From Myxococcota bacterium (lineage in GTDB: Bacteria; Myxococcota_A; UBA9160; PR03): a stretch of 7,935 nt of DNA. Shown piece by piece: positions 1 to 5,794 of the stretch. Below the pieces are notes generated by a model that saw nothing but the letters and a program-made list of their open reading frames with translations, searched no databases and was not told the DNA's origin. The translations under genes and the position numbers were made by a program. The stretch lies in NCBI GenBank assembly GCA_025453505.1, contig JALOQG010000117.1, forward strand, positions 1 to 7,935, read 5' to 3'. Numbering within the stretch: the stretch's first letter is position 1; each line of letters begins with the position of its first letter.

Positions 1-75
1 GGCCGCGAGTGGGGCGAGTTCGGCTTCGAGGAGTTCCTCGAGACGAAGGCGCTGCTCGGGTACACGCCCGCCTAG
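1..75 (+). CDS. 3' end of a probable aldehyde dehydrogenase (partial)
   Basis: This is the last 24 codons of a gene that begins before the window, read in frame 1 and ending at TAG 73-75. The visible peptide is GREWGEFGFEEFLETKALLG followed by YTPA. In the NAD(P)-dependent aldehyde dehydrogenase superfamily the extreme C-terminus commonly reads like 'GRE-x-G-x-x-G-(L/F/Y)-EE-(F/Y)-LE-x-K', the part that packs near the oligomerisation strand, and this piece fits that pattern well. No catalytic residue is in view, so the call rests on this tail alone. A strong hairpin terminator 20 bases downstream indicates that its transcript ends before parE, so it is probably not in the topoisomerase operon. 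Substrate unknown. Confidence 0.6.
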   Translation, partial: GREWGEFGFEEFLETKALLGYTPA

Positions 76-94
76 ACGCCCGCATCCCTCCATC

Positions 95-136
95 CCGGCC
101 CCGCGTCAGCATGGCTTGACGCGGGGCCGGTCGTTT
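95..136 (+). terminator. intrinsic terminator after the aldehyde dehydrogenase-like gene
   Basis: Positions 95-108 (CCGGCCCCGCGTCA) and 117-130 (TGACGCGGGGCCGG) are exact reverse complements, giving a 14-bp GC-rich stem with an 8-base loop (GCATGGCT), followed at once by TCGTTT. This is the most canonical terminator in the window. The right arm also contains TTGACG (117-122), which resembles a -35 box, but I see no convincing -10 box at the right distance. A parE promoter overlapping the terminator is therefore possible but not shown. The parE promoter must otherwise lie within about 30 bases here or further upstream. Confidence 0.85.
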
Positions 137-165
137 CCGCACCCTGCGTTCGGGTGAGAGGGGAA

Positions 166-1977
166 ATGGCCAGAGCCAAGGCGACCTACGACGAGAAGTC
201 GATCCAGACCCTCGACGCGCTGGAGCACATCCGGCTGCGCAGCGGCATGTACATCGGCCGCCTCGGCGACGGCTCGCAGCCGCTCGACGGCATCTACGTG
301 ATGCTGAAGGAAGTCGTCGACAACGGTATCGACGAGTTCATCATGGGAGCCGGCAAGAAGATCGAGATCCGCCGCGAGGGCGAGGCGGTCACGATCCGCG
401 ACTTCGGCCGCGGCATCCCGCTCGGCAAGCTGGTCGACTGCGTCTCGCAGATCAATACCGGCGGCAAGTACAACGACGACGTCTTCCAGTTCTCGGTCGG
501 CCTGAACGGCGTCGGCACCAAGGCCGTCAACGCGCTCTCGCAGCGCTTCACGGTGACGAGCTGGCGCGAGGGCAAGTTCCGCCGTGCGTCGTTCGCGCGC
601 GGCCGCATCGTCGACGACGAGACGGGCAAGGCCGACGCGCGCGACGGCACCGAGGTCCGCTTCGAGCCGGATCCCGAGATCTTCGGCCGCTTCGCGTGGA
701 ACGAGGACTTCGTCGCCGACCGGCTGCGCTACTACGCGTTCCTGAACGCCGGACTCACGCTCGAGTACCAGGGCCAACGCTTCCATTCGACGGGCGGTCT
801 CGCCGACCTGCTCGCGCACGAGATGGGCGGCGAGGAGCCGCTCTACCCGCTCGTGCACTGCCAGCAGGAGCGGCTCGAGTTCGCGTTCACCCACACGCAC
901 GCCTACGGCGAGACCTACTACTCGTTCGTCAATGGCCAGTACACCAACGACGGCGGCACGCACCAGAGCGCCTTCCGCGAAGGCGTGCTGAAGGCCGTCA
1001 ACGAGTATTCGGGCAAGTCGTTCGCGGGAGAGGACGTGCGCGACGGCATCGTCGGCGCCGTCGCGGTCAAGGTGCAGGATCCCCTCTTCGACTCGCAGAC
1101 CAAGACCAAGCTCGGCACCGACGTGCGCGCCTGGATCGTCCCGGCCGTCAAGGACCGCGTCGTGCGCTGGCTGCACGAGCACAAGGAAGACGCCGAGAAG
1201 CTGCTCGACAAGGTCCGCCAGAACGAACGCGTCCGGAAGGAACTGAACGCCGTCAAGAAGGACGCGCGCGAGCGCGCCAGACGCGTCGCGATCCGCATCC
1301 CGAAGCTGACCGATTGCCGCCAGCACTACGACGAGCCGAAAGCGAAGCGCCGCGAGGACTCGACGCTCTTCGTCACCGAGGGCGATTCGGCCGGCGGCGT
1401 GATGATCCAGTGCCGCGACGTCGAGACGCAGGCGGTGTTCAGCCTGCGCGGCAAGCCGCTGAACTGCCACGGCCTGCAGCGCGACGCGATCTACAAGAAC
1501 GAAGAGCTCTACAACCTGATGCGCGCCATGGGCATCGAGGACGGCATCGAGGGCCTGCGCTACGCGCGCATCGTCATCGCCACCGACGCCGACGTCGACG
1601 GCATGCACATCCGCAACCTGCTGCTGACCTACTTCCTGCGCTACTTCGAAGATCTGGTCATCAAGGGTCACGTCTACATCCTCGAGACGCCGCTCTTCCG
1701 CGTCCGCAACAAGAAGGAGACGCGCTACTGCTTCTCCGAGGCCGAGCGCGACACCGCCGCCGCGGAGATCCGCGGCCACGAGATCACGCGCTTCAAGGGC
1801 CTCGGCGAGATCAGCCCGCACGAGTTCGGGCCCTTCATCTCCGGCTCGATGCGGCTCGGGCAGGTCAGCGTCGCCGGCATCGGCGAGATCGCGCGCTCGC
1901 TCGAGTTCTTCATGGGCAAGAACACGCCGGAGCGCCGCAACTTCATCGTCGACAACCTCGCGACGGACGTGGTCTAG
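166..1977 (+). CDS. parE: DNA topoisomerase IV subunit B (ParE-type ATPase subunit)
   Basis: ATPase and Toprim subunit of a type IIA topoisomerase, which with ParC passes one duplex through another, mainly to unlink daughter chromosomes. The protein has 603 residues from ATG 166. I chose this over in-frame GTG 154 because GAGAGGGGAA sits just before the ATG, while nothing similar precedes the GTG. The GHKL ATPase comes first: EVVDNGIDE (E49 base, N53 for Mg), GRGIP (81-85) and GLNGVGTKAVNALS (112-125). The transducer contains QTKTKLG (311-317), whose lysine contacts the nucleotide phosphate. The Toprim domain has EGDSAGG (E405) and DADVDG (D474, D476, D478), all acidic metal ligands intact. 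Length fits ParE and the long insertion of some GyrB proteins is absent. The stretches DADVDGMHIRNLLLTYF and ETPLFRVRNKKETRYC recall Bacteroidetes ParE rather than E. coli ParE (from memory, not searched). Only 3 bases separate it from parC. Confidence 0.96.
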   Translation: MARAKATYDEKSIQTLDALEHIRLRSGMYIGRLGDGSQPLDGIYVMLKEVVDNGIDEFIMGAGKKIEIRREGEAVTIRDFGRGIPLGKLVDCVSQINTGGKYNDDVFQFSVGLNGVGTKAVNALSQRFTVTSWREGKFRRASFARGRIVDDETGKADARDGTEVRFEPDPEIFGRFAWNEDFVADRLRYYAFLNAGLTLEYQGQRFHSTGGLADLLAHEMGGEEPLYPLVHCQQERLEFAFTHTHAYGETYYSFVNGQYTNDGGTHQSAFREGVLKAVNEYSGKSFAGEDVRDGIVGAVAVKVQDPLFDSQTKTKLGTDVRAWIVPAVKDRVVRWLHEHKEDAEKLLDKVRQNERVRKELNAVKKDARERARRVAIRIPKLTDCRQHYDEPKAKRREDSTLFVTEGDSAGGVMIQCRDVETQAVFSLRGKPLNCHGLQRDAIYKNEELYNLMRAMGIEDGIEGLRYARIVIATDADVDGMHIRNLLLTYFLRYFEDLVIKGHVYILETPLFRVRNKKETRYCFSEAERDTAAAEIRGHEITRFKGLGEISPHEFGPFISGSMRLGQVSVAGIGEIARSLEFFMGKNTPERRNFIVDNLATDVV

Positions 1978-1980
1978 TCC

Positions 1981-3948
1981 GTGACCCGCCTCGACGCGGT
2001 CATGCGCCGCAACTTCATCGATTACGCCAGCTACGCGATCCTCGACCGCGCGATCCCGGATCTGCGCGACGGCCTGAAACCCGTGCAGCGCCGGCTGCTC
2101 CACACGCTCTTCGAGATGCACGACGGCCGCTACCACAAGGTGGCCAACGTGATCGGCGAGACGATGAAGCTGCACCCGCACGGCGACGCGTCGATCCGCG
2201 ACGCGCTCGTCGTGCTGGCCAACAAGGACTTCTTCATCGACCGGCAGGGCAATTTCGGCAGCGTGCTGACCGGGCACAGCGCCGCCGCGCCCCGCTACAT
2301 CGAGTGCCGGCTCACGCCGCTCGCGCTCGAGACGATGTTCAACGACGCGCTGACCGAGTTCGTGCCGAGTTACGACGGCCGCACGCGCGAGCCGGTCTCG
2401 CTGCCCTCGAAGCTGCCGGTGATCCTGATGCTCGGCGCCGACGGCATCGCCGTCGGCATGGCCACGCGAATCCTGCCCCACAACCTCGTCGAGCTGTGGG
2501 AGGCGCAGATCGCGCACCTCTCGGGCAAGCCCTTCCAGCTCTTCCCGGACTTTCCGCAGGGCGGCAAGGCGGACGTCTCGGAGTACGACGACGGCCGCGG
2601 CCGGATCGCCGCACGCGCGGTGCTCGACGCGCCGGACCCGCGCCGCATCGTGATCCGCGCGGTGCCCTACGGCACCACGACCGAGAGCGTCGTCGCTTCG
2701 ATCGAATCGGCGATCCAGCGCGGTCGCGTCCAGATCGCCGCGATCCACGACTACACGACCGATCACGTCGAGATCGAACTCGAGCTCTCGCGCGGCGCCC
2801 GCGCCGACGACGTGATCCCGCAGCTCTACGCGTACACCGAGTGCTCCGTGCAGGTGTCGTCGAACATCGTCGTGGTGCGCGACCGCAGACCGGTCGAGAT
2901 GACGGTCTCGGAGATCCTGCGCGAGCTGACGGACCAGCTCCGCGAGCGGCTGCGAGCGGAGCTCGTCTGGGAGCAGGAGCAGCTCACCGCGCGCAAGCAC
3001 TGGCTGACGCTCGAGCGCATCTTCGTCGAGCAGAAGGTCTACCGCGGCCTCGAGACCGCGCGCACCGCGGAAGCCGTCACCGAGCAGGTGTGGACCGGCA
3101 TGAAGAAGCACCAGAAGCTCTTCGTGCGGCCGATGACGGACGACGACGTGAAGCGCCTGCTCGAGCTGCGCATCCGCCGCATCTCGGCCTTCGACATCGA
3201 TCAGAGCAAGGCCGAGGAAGCCGAGATCGACGGCAAGCTCGGCGTCCTCGCGAAGAAGCTCGCCAACATGAAGGCGACCTCGATCGCGTACGTGAAGGAC
3301 CTGATCGCGCGCCATGGCAAGCAGTACCCGCGCCGCACGCGCCTCGGCGCGTTCCAGGAGATCGACAAGAAGGCCGTCGCCAGGCCGAACGTGAAGCTCG
3401 CGTGGGACGCCGACAGCGGCTTCTTCGGCTCCACGATCAAGGGCGACAAGTTCCAGATGAGCGTCTCGGAGTTCGACCACGTGCTGCTCGTCGCCGACGA
3501 CGGCTCCTACCGGATCGTGCAGGCGCCGGAGAAGCTGCTGATCCCCGGCAAGCTGCTGCACGCCGCGGTCTTCGACGCCGAGAAGGGCGCGGCGTTCACG
3601 GTGATCTATCGCGACCGGCAGCGCTTCGCGTTCGGCAAGCGCGTCGCGATCCAGGGCTTCATCCGCGGCAAGGAATACCTGTTGATCAAGGACAAGGCCG
3701 GCAAGGTCGATCTGCTGCTGCCCGGCGACGCACAGGGGATCCTGCACCTCAAGTTCGCGGCGATGAAGCGCCAGCGCGTGCACGAGGCGATCTTCGATCT
3801 GGCGGAGCTCGAGACCACCGGCGTCGCGGCGCGCGGCGCGCGGCTCGCGCCGAAGCCGGTGGCGCAGATCAAGCTCGCCGAGAAGCCCACGCCGACGAAG
3901 CCCCCGCGCGGCGGCGGAAAGAAGGGCGAGCAGACCGCGCTCTTCTAG
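1981..3948 (+). CDS. parC: DNA topoisomerase IV subunit A (ParC-type, short C-terminal domain)
   Basis: DNA cleavage and religation subunit that partners ParE, 655 residues. GTG 1981 starts 3 bases after the parE stop with no clear Shine-Dalgarno, so translation is probably coupled. The N-terminal winged-helix domain carries HPHGDAS (65-71) and the catalytic tyrosine Y106 in AAPRYIE, preceded by R105. GIAVGMAT (155-162) holds the DNA-intercalating isoleucine, probably I156. A long coiled coil and gate follow (roughly 305-450, including LLELRIRRIS). The C-terminal domain (about 466-605) is small, room for perhaps three beta-pinwheel blades, against a full 752-residue protein in E. coli. A Lys/Pro/Gly-rich tail ends in QTALF, a fit to the sliding-clamp-binding pentapeptide. 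There is no true GyrA box. The position equivalent to E. coli ParC S80 is A70, while the acidic partner is kept as D74. Core motifs resemble Bacteroidetes ParC (HPHGDASI-x-DALV). Assignment to ParC rather than GyrA rests on the short CTD and the ParE-type neighbour. Confidence 0.95.
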   Translation: MTRLDAVMRRNFIDYASYAILDRAIPDLRDGLKPVQRRLLHTLFEMHDGRYHKVANVIGETMKLHPHGDASIRDALVVLANKDFFIDRQGNFGSVLTGHSAAAPRYIECRLTPLALETMFNDALTEFVPSYDGRTREPVSLPSKLPVILMLGADGIAVGMATRILPHNLVELWEAQIAHLSGKPFQLFPDFPQGGKADVSEYDDGRGRIAARAVLDAPDPRRIVIRAVPYGTTTESVVASIESAIQRGRVQIAAIHDYTTDHVEIELELSRGARADDVIPQLYAYTECSVQVSSNIVVVRDRRPVEMTVSEILRELTDQLRERLRAELVWEQEQLTARKHWLTLERIFVEQKVYRGLETARTAEAVTEQVWTGMKKHQKLFVRPMTDDDVKRLLELRIRRISAFDIDQSKAEEAEIDGKLGVLAKKLANMKATSIAYVKDLIARHGKQYPRRTRLGAFQEIDKKAVARPNVKLAWDADSGFFGSTIKGDKFQMSVSEFDHVLLVADDGSYRIVQAPEKLLIPGKLLHAAVFDAEKGAAFTVIYRDRQRFAFGKRVAIQGFIRGKEYLLIKDKAGKVDLLLPGDAQGILHLKFAAMKRQRVHEAIFDLAELETTGVAARGARLAPKPVAQIKLAEKPTPTKPPRGGGKKGEQTALF

Positions 3949-3957
3949 CCGCGCGTG

Positions 3958-4005
3958 CGCTCGCCGTTCGAACCGGTACCGCGTACGGTCGCGTCGTGGC
4001 GAGCG
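3958..4005. repeat. nested inverted repeat between parC and the ModE-like gene
   Basis: CGCTCGCC (3958-3965) pairs exactly with GGCGAGCG (3998-4005). Inside it, ACCGGTAC (3972-3979) pairs with GTACGGT (3983-3989) with one bulged G around a 3-base CGC loop. The short palindrome GTTCGAAC (3966-3973) overlaps the inner arm. The whole could form a two-tier stem at the 3' end of the parEC transcript. It has no T-run after it, so it may be a transcript-end hairpin, a Rho-associated structure or an operator ahead of the next gene. I cannot decide among these. Confidence 0.4.
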
Positions 4006-4020
4006 ACCCGGCGCGCAGCG

Positions 4021-4026
4021 AAGGAG
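4021..4026 (+). promoter_or_regulatory. Shine-Dalgarno site that sets the ModE-like start
   Basis: AAGGAG lies six bases before GTG 4033. This is the best ribosome-binding site near any of the in-frame starts of this gene and favours 4033 over the GTG at 3955, which lies only six bases beyond the parC stop and has no such site. Confidence 0.8.
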
Positions 4027-4032
4027 TCATCC

Positions 4033-4386
4033 GTGGCCCGCGTGAAGCTCCGCGTGTACTTCCCCGGTGAACACTCGCTCGGCCCCGGCAAGGTCGCGTT
4101 GCTCGAGGCGGTTCGCGAGCAGGGATCGATCTCGGCCGCGGCTCGCACGCTCGGAATGGCCTACCGGCACGCGTGGATCCTGCTCGACGACCTCAACCGC
4201 TGCTTCAAGACGCCCGTGGTGCAGACCGCGACCGGCGGTGCGGCGGGCGGCGGTACGACGCTGACGCCGCTCGGCGAGGAAATCGTGGTCCGCTACCACC
4301 GGATGCAGCGGCGCACCGAGCGCGCGATCGCCGGCGAGATCGCCGCGCTCCAGTCCCGGACGCGGCGTCGCGCAGCCTCGCCCTGA
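4033..4386 (+). CDS. ModE-like winged helix-turn-helix protein, DNA-binding domain only
   Basis: Small probable transcription regulator, 117 residues from GTG 4033, chosen for the AAGGAG six bases upstream. Residues 17-85 match the N-terminal DNA-binding domain of the molybdate regulator ModE and its LysR-like HTH relatives: a first helix (GPGKVALLEAVREQ), the HTH itself (GSISAAARTLGMAYRHAWILLDDLN split over 31-55) and a wing with the characteristic TGG-x-x-GGG-x-x-LT (67-78). The remainder is a basic helix (85-113) ending in RTRRRAASP. The C-terminal TOBE/Mop molybdate-binding domains of full ModE (about 260 residues) are absent, so it should not sense molybdate by itself. No molybdate transport or molybdopterin gene is in view. 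It lies 84 bases after parC and could be co-transcribed with it or have its own promoter. Target genes are unknown. Confidence 0.88.
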   Translation: MARVKLRVYFPGEHSLGPGKVALLEAVREQGSISAAARTLGMAYRHAWILLDDLNRCFKTPVVQTATGGAAGGGTTLTPLGEEIVVRYHRMQRRTERAIAGEIAALQSRTRRRAASP

Positions 4387-4450
4387 TCCGGCGGAACTGT
4401 CCTGGGGCCTGCGCCGGGGACGGCGGCGACGGAGTTAGGACGGATCAGGG
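4381..4450. repeat. inverted repeat spanning the facing 3' ends of two convergent genes
   Basis: CCCTGATCCG (4381-4390) and CGGATCAGGG (4441-4450) are exact reverse complements, 10 bp each. An extra AACT (4395-4398) pairs with AGTT (4433-4436) at the same offset, giving an interrupted 18-base arm pair. Each arm includes the stop codon of one gene: TGA 4384-4386 of the ModE-like gene and, on the minus strand, TGA 4447-4445 of the hydrolase. Both genes therefore finish with CCC/TGA/TCCG or an equivalent. The GC-rich centre (4399-4432) has no T-run. It may act as a bidirectional transcript-end structure. Confidence 0.6.
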
Positions 4451-5308
4451 CTGGAAGACGGGCTGCCGTCCTTCGCCCGGCAGCGGTTCGGTGCGCAGCT
4501 CGGCGTACACGCCGAAGTGATCGCTCGGCCAGACGCCGCCTTCCGCGTCGTCGCACACGACACGACATGCATCGATCAGCCCGAGTCCCTGTGACGTCGG
4601 GTAACCCACGAAGACGTAGTCGATGCGGCGCGCGGGTTCGAGCGCCGTGCGCGCGTACGGATTGCGGTTCGACCACGTCGTCCCGTCGGGCTCGCGCGGG
4701 ACCGGCGTGCCGCCCTCCCCCGCCACGCGCCAGGCGTCGTGGAAGTACACGCTGCGGCCGTCGATCGCGTGCCCGCCGGTGAGGAAGCGGATCTCGTCGG
4801 AGTCGGGCTCGGCGTTGAAGTCGCCGACGAGCACGGGCGGAAAACCGCCCTGGGGCCGCCACGCGACGACCTGCTTCGCGACTTCGGCCACCTGCCGGCA
4901 GCGCACGGCGCCGTGATGGAACTTCCAGTGCAGGTGCGTGCACGAGAACGCCAGCGTGCCGAACGGCGCGTCGATCGCGGCGTGCAGCACCGCGCGCGTC
5001 TCGGCGTCGCCGCGATCGGGCAGCGGCGACTCCGCGCGCGCGAGGATCGGCCAGCGGCTCGCGATCGCGTTGCCGAACTCGAACTCGCTCGCGCCGCGCC
5101 GGAAGCGGCCGGCGCAGACGTAGTCGCGATGCGGCAGCCGGTGTTCGAGCAGCGTCGCGACCTGGTCGAGGCCCGGCGCTCGCAACGCTTCCTGGAAGCC
5201 GACGACGTCGGGATCGAGCCGGTCGAGCCAGATGCGGATGCGATCCGCGCGTGCGGACCACGGGCCCTGATCGTGCCAGAGGTTCAGCGTGAGGACGCGC
5301 AGCGGCAT
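4445..5308 (-). CDS. endonuclease/exonuclease/phosphatase (EEP) superfamily metal-dependent hydrolase
   Basis: Probable Mg-dependent phosphodiesterase or phosphatase of the EEP (DNase I-like) fold, 287 residues. The active-site set is complete and in order: N9 in TLNLW, E40 in DVVGFQEA (metal ligand), H125 in THLHW, D163 and N165 in VGDFNAEPDSDE, D230 in RIDYVF, and D263-H264 in PSDHFGV. The family includes AP endonucleases, sphingomyelinases, inositol phosphatases and deadenylase-like enzymes, and the substrate cannot be read from these motifs. I see no signal peptide or membrane segment, so it is probably cytoplasmic. It begins 19 bases after the apaG stop on the same strand and is probably co-transcribed with it. 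Its start (ATG 5308) has only a weak upstream Shine-Dalgarno. It converges on the ModE-like gene, with its stop codon inside the shared inverted repeat. Confidence 0.92.
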   Translation of the reverse strand: MPLRVLTLNLWHDQGPWSARADRIRIWLDRLDPDVVGFQEALRAPGLDQVATLLEHRLPHRDYVCAGRFRRGASEFEFGNAIASRWPILARAESPLPDRGDAETRAVLHAAIDAPFGTLAFSCTHLHWKFHHGAVRCRQVAEVAKQVVAWRPQGGFPPVLVGDFNAEPDSDEIRFLTGGHAIDGRSVYFHDAWRVAGEGGTPVPREPDGTTWSNRNPYARTALEPARRIDYVFVGYPTSQGLGLIDACRVVCDDAEGGVWPSDHFGVYAELRTEPLPGEGRQPVFQP

Positions 5309-5327
5309 GCGGCGTTCGGCGTCGACG

Positions 5328-5717
5328 TCAGTGGAGGGCGGCGGGCTGGCGCAGGGCGAAGGCCGGGATCTCCGCGTCGAAGCGCGTGCCGGATGCCGTG
5401 CGCATCTCGTAGCGGCCGCGCATGTCGCCCCACGGCGTCGTCAACGGGCAGCCCGACGTGTACTCGAATGCTTCGCCCGGCTCGAGCACGGGCTGTTCGC
5501 CGACCACGCCGGGACCGCGCACCTCCTCGACCTTGCCGGTGGCGTCCGTGATCACCCAGTGACGAGAGAGCAGCTGCACCGTCTCCTCGCCGAGATTGCG
5601 GATGCGCACCGTGTAGAGGAAGAACCAGTTTCCCTGCGACGGCGACGAGTGGTCGGCGGAGTAGACCGCATCGACTTCGACGCAGATTCCGTTGGTCGTG
5701 GCTTCGGCCGTGGACAC
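5328..5717 (-). CDS. apaG: ApaG (Co2+/Mg2+ efflux-associated protein, DUF525)
   Basis: Small cytoplasmic beta-sandwich protein of the ApaG family. I take GTG 5717 as the start, giving 129 residues, close to the usual size of about 125. The upstream in-frame ATG 5783 would add 22 unlikely residues and lie within the ribosome-binding site of the divergent thiolase gene. Signature motifs in order: NWFFLYTVRIRNLG (30-43), QLLSRHWVITDATG (48-61), GPGVVGEQP (68-76, containing the G-x-G-x-x-G turn), GEAFEYTSG (81-89) and a final AEIPAFAL. In E. coli apaG lies beside apaH (diadenosine tetraphosphatase) and mutants have altered cobalt and magnesium handling, but the biochemical role is unsettled. Here the downstream partner is an EEP-family hydrolase instead of ApaH. 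No strong Shine-Dalgarno precedes GTG 5717, although TACCGT lies about 8-13 bases upstream, so a leaderless transcript is conceivable. Confidence 0.93.
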   Translation of the reverse strand: MSTAEATTNGICVEVDAVYSADHSSPSQGNWFFLYTVRIRNLGEETVQLLSRHWVITDATGKVEEVRGPGVVGEQPVLEPGEAFEYTSGCPLTTPWGDMRGRYEMRTASGTRFDAEIPAFALRQPAALH

Positions 5718-5794
5718 GTTCGCGACGGTAGCAGCCCCCGCGGCGGGTCGGGTATGTTGCGGCCCCTTCCGCAACGATCGCAAGGAGATCCCTC
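5718..5794. promoter_or_regulatory. divergent intergenic region with palindrome, thiolase promoter and ribosome-binding site
   Basis: This 77-base gap must hold the promoters of both apaG (minus) and the thiolase pair (plus), if both are transcribed from here. GTTGCGG (5756-5762) and CCGCAAC (5769-5775) form an exact 7-bp inverted repeat around a 6-base centre, a size typical of dimeric repressor operators and also able to fold as an RNA hairpin in the thiolase leader. TATGTT (5753-5758) overlaps its left arm and is a fair -10 candidate for the plus strand, but no good -35 stands 17 bases upstream. AAGGAG (5782-5787) lies 7 bases before ATG 5795 and is a strong Shine-Dalgarno. Confidence 0.5.

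Noticed and set aside
117..146. A parE promoter with TTGACG (117-122) as the -35 box.
   Set aside because: The bases at the expected -10 distance (ACCCTG near 141-146) are a poor match, and TTGACG is fully explained as part of the terminator stem.
106..3783. A 1225-residue stop-free minus-strand frame opposite parE and parC.
   Set aside because: It lies antisense to two clearly conserved genes whose third codon positions are nearly all G or C, which removes stop codons from one antisense frame. The product is a low-complexity mix of Arg, Ala, Asp, Val and Leu with no motif, and it crosses the terminator at 95-136.
3904..3930. PRGGGKKG in the ParC tail as a GyrA box (QRRGGKG), which would make this a gyrase.
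   Set aside because: A true GyrA box sits in the first blade of the C-terminal domain. This run lies in a disordered basic linker at the extreme end and lacks the Q-R-R core.
696..4070. A 1124-residue plus-strand frame overlapping parE and parC.
   Set aside because: It is the +1/+2 shadow of the same genes, an Arg/Ala/Pro-rich translation without domains that runs through the true stop codons of both.
5718..5783. A 22-residue N-terminal extension of ApaG from ATG 5783.
   Set aside because: It would overlap the ribosome-binding site and the palindrome of the divergent thiolase gene, and the extension matches nothing in the family. GTG 5717 gives the normal ApaG length.
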